Positions 5,003 to 8,442 of a DNA stretch of 8,442 bases are shown one piece after another. The notes beneath the pieces were generated by a model, which was not told where the DNA came from, did no database searches, and saw only the letters and a program-made list of their open reading frames with translations. The stretch spans positions 1 through 8,442 of the forward strand of contig JAICPP010000142.1 of assembly GCA_025929805.1 (NCBI GenBank). Reading direction: 5' to 3'. How positions within the stretch are numbered: the first letter of the stretch is position 1; every line of letters starts with the position of its first letter. The stretch comes from Gemmatimonadales bacterium. Lineage in GTDB: Bacteria > Gemmatimonadota > Gemmatimonadetes > Gemmatimonadales > GWC2-71-9. The position numbers were made by a program, and so were the translations under genes.

Positions 5003-5591
5003 AGCGTTGCCTGGCCTCAGAATCCGCATAGCTGATGCGGACCGGCATGGCACTCAGCTTGTCGTAGAGCTTTCGTTCCGATCGGATGGGCCACCAGTCA
5101 TAGAGGAAGATCTCGAGCGGACGCCACATAGCAACCCAGCCTCCGATCGCGAGGCCCTCCCGCAGCAATTCGCCGATACGCTGCCCCTCGAGGGCGCTCT
5201 CGATGATCCCACCCACACCAAACGATGCCGCGAGAAAGAGCATTCCAATCAGCAGGCTGGTACGCCCAACCTGGAACAAACGCTTGAGTCGCTGCCTGGA
5301 CGCCTGTGACCGCATAGCAAAGTATTGGCTCACGGCATCACGCAGGACCTGGACTTCATCGGGCAGTCCTGCAGGCCGGTCCAGGAGCACCACAAGGGAC
5401 AGTGGAGCATTGGCGGGAAGCTCCCGGGCCCACTCGACGATGAACTCTTCGGCTTTCGGATCCAGATCCTTCTCGCGAAAGGGAGCCGGGTCAATTGCAT
5501 TAAAAAGCTGCTTCGATTCCGCCAGGTGGATCTCGATGACCCCGCCGATAGGTGGGATGTGATCGCCGGCCGATCCCCTGCTCGCGCTCAA
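4998..5591 (-). CDS. hypothetical two-helix membrane protein
   Basis: This gene encodes 197 residues from a TTG start at 5591, with GAGG 5 nt upstream. Back to the in-frame stop at 5654 there is no ATG or GTG, so TTG is the best start. Residues 18-31 (VIEIHLAESKQLFN), 33-59 (IDPAPFREKDLDPKAEEFIV and on to ARELP) and 63-70 (PLSLVVLL) form a soluble N-terminal domain. Two hydrophobic segments follow, about 111-130 (TSLLIGMLFLAASFGVGGII) and about 147-168 (LAIGGWVAMWRPLEIFLYDW). The layout and the 'GWVAMWRP..I.LYDWWP' segment match a conserved, unnamed bacterial membrane-protein family I recall, whose function is unknown. Its stop overlaps attC-like site D, so it may be the first cassette, but no attC lies upstream of it; it is more likely the chromosomal neighbour. 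Confidence 0.82.
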   Translation of the reverse strand: MSASRGSAGDHIPPIGGVIEIHLAESKQLFNAIDPAPFREKDLDPKAEEFIVEWARELPANAPLSLVVLLDRPAGLPDEVQVLRDAVSQYFAMRSQASRQRLKRLFQVGRTSLLIGMLFLAASFGVGGIIESALEGQRIGELLREGLAIGGWVAMWRPLEIFLYDWWPIRSERKLYDKLSAMPVRISYADSEARQRC

Positions 5592-5939
5592 CGGAACCTC
5601 GATAGGTCCATACTCTGAAGCGCCTGCTCGTACTGCTCCTTCATCTCTGTTTCAGCGTTCCTCAGTCCCGCTTCTGGTAAGCCCGATGAACCAATCCTGA
5701 AAGCCTTGGCGGCCGGTTCCTCCCGCGAGCGGGCCGGATTCCTCGTCGTTCTGACGAGCTTGGTCGGCCGCTTCCTGGTCGGGTTGCGATGCTGGCACAG
5801 GGCCTTCACTGAGAGTGACCTGGAAAAATCTGGGGACATGCACAAAGGCACTTCTTATACCAACTTACTCCATATTCAAAAGTCCGCCCGGCGGCGGTTG
5901 TGTCCTCGCTCACACACCTCGACTGCGAGAACGGTCAGC
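5592..5939. other. 348-bp divergent intergenic region
   Basis: This region separates the minus-strand membrane protein from the plus-strand AI-2E transporter. It includes an AT-rich island (about 5850-5880) in otherwise GC-rich DNA, the likely place for divergent promoters. Minus-strand open frames with GTG starts (5652-5843 and 5588-5851) overlap here. One reads MHVPRFFQVTLSEG and ends FIGLTRSGTEER. Neither resembles a known protein nor has a good ribosome binding site, so I do not call them as genes. A short remnant of a coding sequence cannot be excluded. Confidence 0.45.
5854..5862 (-). promoter_or_regulatory. candidate extended -10 promoter (TGGTATAAG), minus strand
   Basis: On the minus strand TGGTATAAG fits an extended -10 element, with TTGAAT or TTTGAA 14-15 nt upstream as a weak -35. 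It would drive the membrane-protein gene at 5591 with a leader of about 250 nt. It lies in the AT-rich island of the divergent region. The sigma-factor preferences of this organism are unknown. Confidence 0.28.
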
Positions 5940-7016
5940 GTGAAATCACCCAACTCTGCCGAATCTCCGGCTCTTCAGGACCGAGCGTTCCTCCTCCTTC
6001 TGATTGCTTCGTCACTGGCATTTGCCTGGATCCTCCGGCCGTTCTATGGGGCGGTTCTCTGGGGCATCATCCTCGCCATCATGTTTGCGCCGCTGTACCG
6101 CCGCCTCTCCCGAGCCCTGCACCAGAGGCGCACACTGGCCGCGCTTCTTACCCTCCTGATCATTGTAGTGCTGGTGATCCTGCCATTGACGCTGCTCACT
6201 GCCTTGCTGGTGCAGGAAGGAGTCAGCACATACGAAGGAATCAGATCGGGAGAGCTGAACCTGGGGCGGTTCTTTCAGCAGGTATTCGACACCCTCCCCA
6301 GCTGGGTGACCCATCTGCTCGACCGTGTGGGTCTGACAAGCCTTACCCGGATCCAGGAACGGTTGTCAGCCGGCCTGACGCAGAGTCTCGAATTCCTTGC
6401 AACACAGGCGCTCAACCTGGGCCAGAATGCGCTGAACTTCATCGTCAGCGCGCTCATCATGCTGTACCTGCTGTTCTTTCTGCTACGCGACGGGGACGGT
6501 CTGACCCAGCGCATCAGGAATGCGATCCCGCTCCGTGCGGAGCAGCAACGCGCACTCGCCAGCCGGTTCACTATTGTCATCCGCGCGACGGTCAAGGGGA
6601 ACCTGGTGGTGGCCCTGATTCAAGGGTTTCTCGGGGGCCTGATTTTCTGGCTGCTGGGTATCCACGCGCCCGTGTTATGGGGAGCGCTGATGACCGTCCT
6701 ATCACTGTTGCCCGCCGTCGGAGCCGCGCTCGTTTGGTTGCCGGTCGCGATTTACTTTCTGGCTACCGGTGCCACGTGGCAGGGCATCACCCTTATCGCT
6801 TATGGCGCCCTTGTCATCGGCCTGGTCGACAACATCCTGCGGCCCATCCTGGTCGGGAAGGATACCAAGCTGCCCGACTACGTCGTGTTGATCTCCACCC
6901 TGGGCGGCATCGCCGTATTCGGCATCAATGGATTCGTCCTCGGGCCGGTGATCGCGGCCATATTCGTGGCTGTCTGGGATATTTCCTCTGCATCGCGGGA
7001 TGTCAAAGAGCTTTAG
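5940..7016 (+). CDS. AI-2E (UPF0118) family transporter
   Basis: This is a 358-residue polytopic membrane protein, the usual length for the family, from GTG 5940 with GAGA 9 nt upstream. In-frame ATGs at 5706 and near 5840 would add a basic, low-complexity leader that does not fit the family. TM pairs lie at about 16-50 and 65-91, followed by a soluble amphipathic domain (about 92-165) and further TMs from about 165. Conserved signatures are NLVVALIQGFLGGLIFWLLG (221-240), LSLLPAVGAALVWLP (254-268), the DNILRPILVG motif (297-306) and GINGFVLGPVIAA (328-340). Family members export the AI-2 signal (TqsA), and at least one UPF0118 protein has been reported as a Na+(Li+)/H+ antiporter. The convergent nhaA gene makes a cation role worth considering. 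The substrate is unassigned. Confidence 0.92.
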   Translation: MKSPNSAESPALQDRAFLLLLIASSLAFAWILRPFYGAVLWGIILAIMFAPLYRRLSRALHQRRTLAALLTLLIIVVLVILPLTLLTALLVQEGVSTYEGIRSGELNLGRFFQQVFDTLPSWVTHLLDRVGLTSLTRIQERLSAGLTQSLEFLATQALNLGQNALNFIVSALIMLYLLFFLLRDGDGLTQRIRNAIPLRAEQQRALASRFTIVIRATVKGNLVVALIQGFLGGLIFWLLGIHAPVLWGALMTVLSLLPAVGAALVWLPVAIYFLATGATWQGITLIAYGALVIGLVDNILRPILVGKDTKLPDYVVLISTLGGIAVFGINGFVLGPVIAAIFVAVWDISSASRDVKEL

Positions 7017-8442
7017 CGCGTGTGCGCGGATTGGGAAAGCGATGTTTCGGCCTGAGTCGCTTGCGCGCTGGACGATGCCGCTCTCGGCCACAAGATCAGA
7101 ACGCCGAGCAGGCCCGCCATAAATGAAGCGAGGAAGATTGCCAGCTTAGCCGCGGTGAAATCAGACTCGCTGTCGAATGCCTGGCCGGCGATGAAGAGGG
7201 ACATGGTGAATCCGATTCCGGCCAAGGCACCAGCGCCGGCCAACTGGCGCCACGAGTAGGCCTCGGGTTTGACGGCGATCCCCAGCCGGACGGCAAGCCA
7301 GGAGGCCAGGAAAAGCCCCGTCGGCTTTCCCACCACCAGCCCCAGAACAATCGCCAGCACCAGCCGCTCGTGCCCCTGGAGGATGTCCGTGGACCATACC
7401 AGCCCGGCATTCGCCAGTGCGAAGATCGGCAGCACGGCATAGCTCGACCACGGCTCGACCGTGTGCAGCACTTTGCTGGCCGGGGATTCGATGCGGTCAT
7501 GGATGAGATTGAGCGCATTCAGCGCCGGCCGGGAAAGACCGTGTCTCATCGGGGCCTCGCCGCCACTGGGGTTGTCTGTCCGGATTACCGCCTGCGCCTG
7601 GGCCAGGAGTGCATTCAAGTTCGCCGGTGGCCGTGTCGGGGCGACCAGGGCGAGGATCACGCCGGCGAGCGTGGCGTGCAGTCCAGCTTCATGCAGGCAG
7701 AACCAGAGCAGGGTCCCGAGCACCAGGTAGGGAAGGGCCCGGTACACTTTCCACCGGTTGATCACTACCAGCAGTCCGGTGACCAGGACCGCAGCCGCGA
7801 GATAACTCAGTGAGAGGGAGCCGGTGTAGAACAGTGCGATGATTGCGATTGCGACCAGATCGTCGACGATCACCGCTGCTGTCAGAAAGACCCGCAGATC
7901 GACCGGTACCCGGTCGCCCAGCAGGACAATAAGCGCCACGGCGAATGCCGTGTCGGTCGCGATCGTCAGGCCCCAGCCCGATGCGAGCGGACCTCCGCTG
8001 AGGACCGTGAGGTAGATCAGCGCCGGTACGGTCATCCCGCCGAATGCGGCGGCAAGCGGGAGAACGGCGGCCTGACGGGAGGCGAGCCGTCCCACCGTGA
8101 ACTCACGCTTGATCTCCAGGCCTACCACCAGAAAGAACACGCTCAACAGGCCGTGATTCACCCAGTCGATGACCGGAAGGGCGAAGGCGCGCGCTCCGAA
8201 CTGGAAACCAAGCGGCGTGTGCCAGAACGATGCGAAGGCCGGTCCCGCCGTCGAATTGCTGAGCACGAGCGCGATGACAGTGCCGAGAAGCAGCAGCAGG
8301 CCAGCGGAAGGGGCCCAGCGCGCGAAGTCCAGCGCCGCGGTCTGCACCCGATGGGCCAATGAGCCGAGCATCGCCTCGGCCAGCGCGCCTTCCTCCCAGG
8401 CACCCTCGTAGCGGCGGCCGTTGATGAAGAAGGTGGGTGTCA
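7013..8442 (-). CDS. nhaA: Na+/H+ antiporter NhaA with N-terminal DsbA-like domain (5' partial)
   Basis: NhaA expels Na+ (or Li+) in exchange for protons across the inner membrane and sustains pH and salt homeostasis. Counting from the internal ATG at 8371, FFLVVGLEIKREFTVGRL (79-96) is the classic TM2-loop signature. Asp140 (ATDTAFAVAL), Asp170 and Asp171 (VDDLVAIAI) correspond to E. coli D133, D163 and D164, the unwound-helix and ion-binding residues. AGIGFTMSLFIAGQAF near the C-terminus is also typical. The frame does not begin at 8371. It stays open to the window edge and encodes TPTFFINGRRYEGAWEEGAL, the cis-proline loop and final helix of a DsbA/Thioredoxin_4 domain. The gene is therefore most likely a DsbA-NhaA fusion whose CxxC part lies outside. 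Its TAA overlaps the AI-2E stop (7013-7016). Confidence 0.93.
   Translation of the reverse strand, partial: TPTFFINGRRYEGAWEEGALAEAMLGSLAHRVQTAALDFARWAPSAGLLLLLGTVIALVLSNSTAGPAFASFWHTPLGFQFGARAFALPVIDWVNHGLLSVFFLVVGLEIKREFTVGRLASRQAAVLPLAAAFGGMTVPALIYLTVLSGGPLASGWGLTIATDTAFAVALIVLLGDRVPVDLRVFLTAAVIVDDLVAIAIIALFYTGSLSLSYLAAAVLVTGLLVVINRWKVYRALPYLVLGTLLWFCLHEAGLHATLAGVILALVAPTRPPANLNALLAQAQAVIRTDNPSGGEAPMRHGLSRPALNALNLIHDRIESPASKVLHTVEPWSSYAVLPIFALANAGLVWSTDILQGHERLVLAIVLGLVVGKPTGLFLASWLAVRLGIAVKPEAYSWRQLAGAGALAGIGFTMSLFIAGQAFDSESDFTAAKLAIFLASFMAGLLGVLILWPRAASSSAQATQAETSLSQSAHTR

Noticed and set aside
5025..5041. hairpin CCGCAT-AGCTG-ATGCGG resembling the attC inner arm
   Set aside because: It lies inside the coding end of the membrane protein, where the residues fit the frame, and has no R box nearby; the similarity to CCGCGCATCAGCTG is probably chance.
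5900..7126. 408-residue plus-strand open frame
   Set aside because: It is an out-of-frame shadow of the AI-2E transporter, rich in Arg, Pro and His, without family signatures, and it runs into the nhaA gene.

Overview
This is a high-GC bacterial chromosomal or metagenomic segment. It carries two kinds of noncoding repeat: CGCGAGTC/GACCCGTGAC-type repeats and a 'TGTCATCCTGAGCG...' hairpin repeat. These, the GC-rich genes and the soil-type attC sites suggest an environmental soil or sediment bacterium. Gemmatimonadota or a similarly repeat-rich phylum is a plausible guess from memory of such repeats; it is not demonstrated here.

Layout. Positions 1-33 may be the tail of an upstream gene. An imperfect inverted repeat (27-114) precedes a small hypothetical protein (117-494). 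A hairpin repeat (503-573) separates that gene from an APC-superfamily amino acid permease (595-2073). A convergent MOSC-domain protein follows (minus, 2153-2884), then a small Lys/Arg/Ala-rich histone H1-like protein (minus, 2934-3203).

From about 3240 to 5000 the window holds the most distinctive element: a short run of integron attC recombination sites with no integrase gene in view (a CALIN-like cassette array). Two sites (3242-3319 and 4214-4314) have complete R''/R' core boxes, and two (3707-3760 and about 4875-5002) are degenerate. The extra unpaired base in the arms, and a stop codon lying inside an R'' box, show that the array reads on the minus strand. The cassettes carry a roadblock-like small protein, a DUF1801 protein, and a DUF1203 protein that is encoded opposite to the direction of its attC sites.

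Right of the array are a two-helix membrane protein of unknown function (minus, TTG start, 4998-5591), a 348-bp divergent intergenic region, an AI-2E/UPF0118-family transporter (plus, 5940-7016), and the NhaA Na+/H+ antiporter (minus, 7013 to the window edge). The NhaA frame continues upstream into the end of a DsbA-like thioredoxin-fold domain, so it appears to be a DsbA-NhaA fusion cut by the window. The AI-2E and NhaA genes converge and overlap at their stop codons; both may take part in cation/proton exchange.

I found no tRNA, rRNA, CRISPR array, transposase or integrase. The candidate system is the integrase-less cassette array and its unknown small proteins, not a multi-gene defence or biosynthetic operon.
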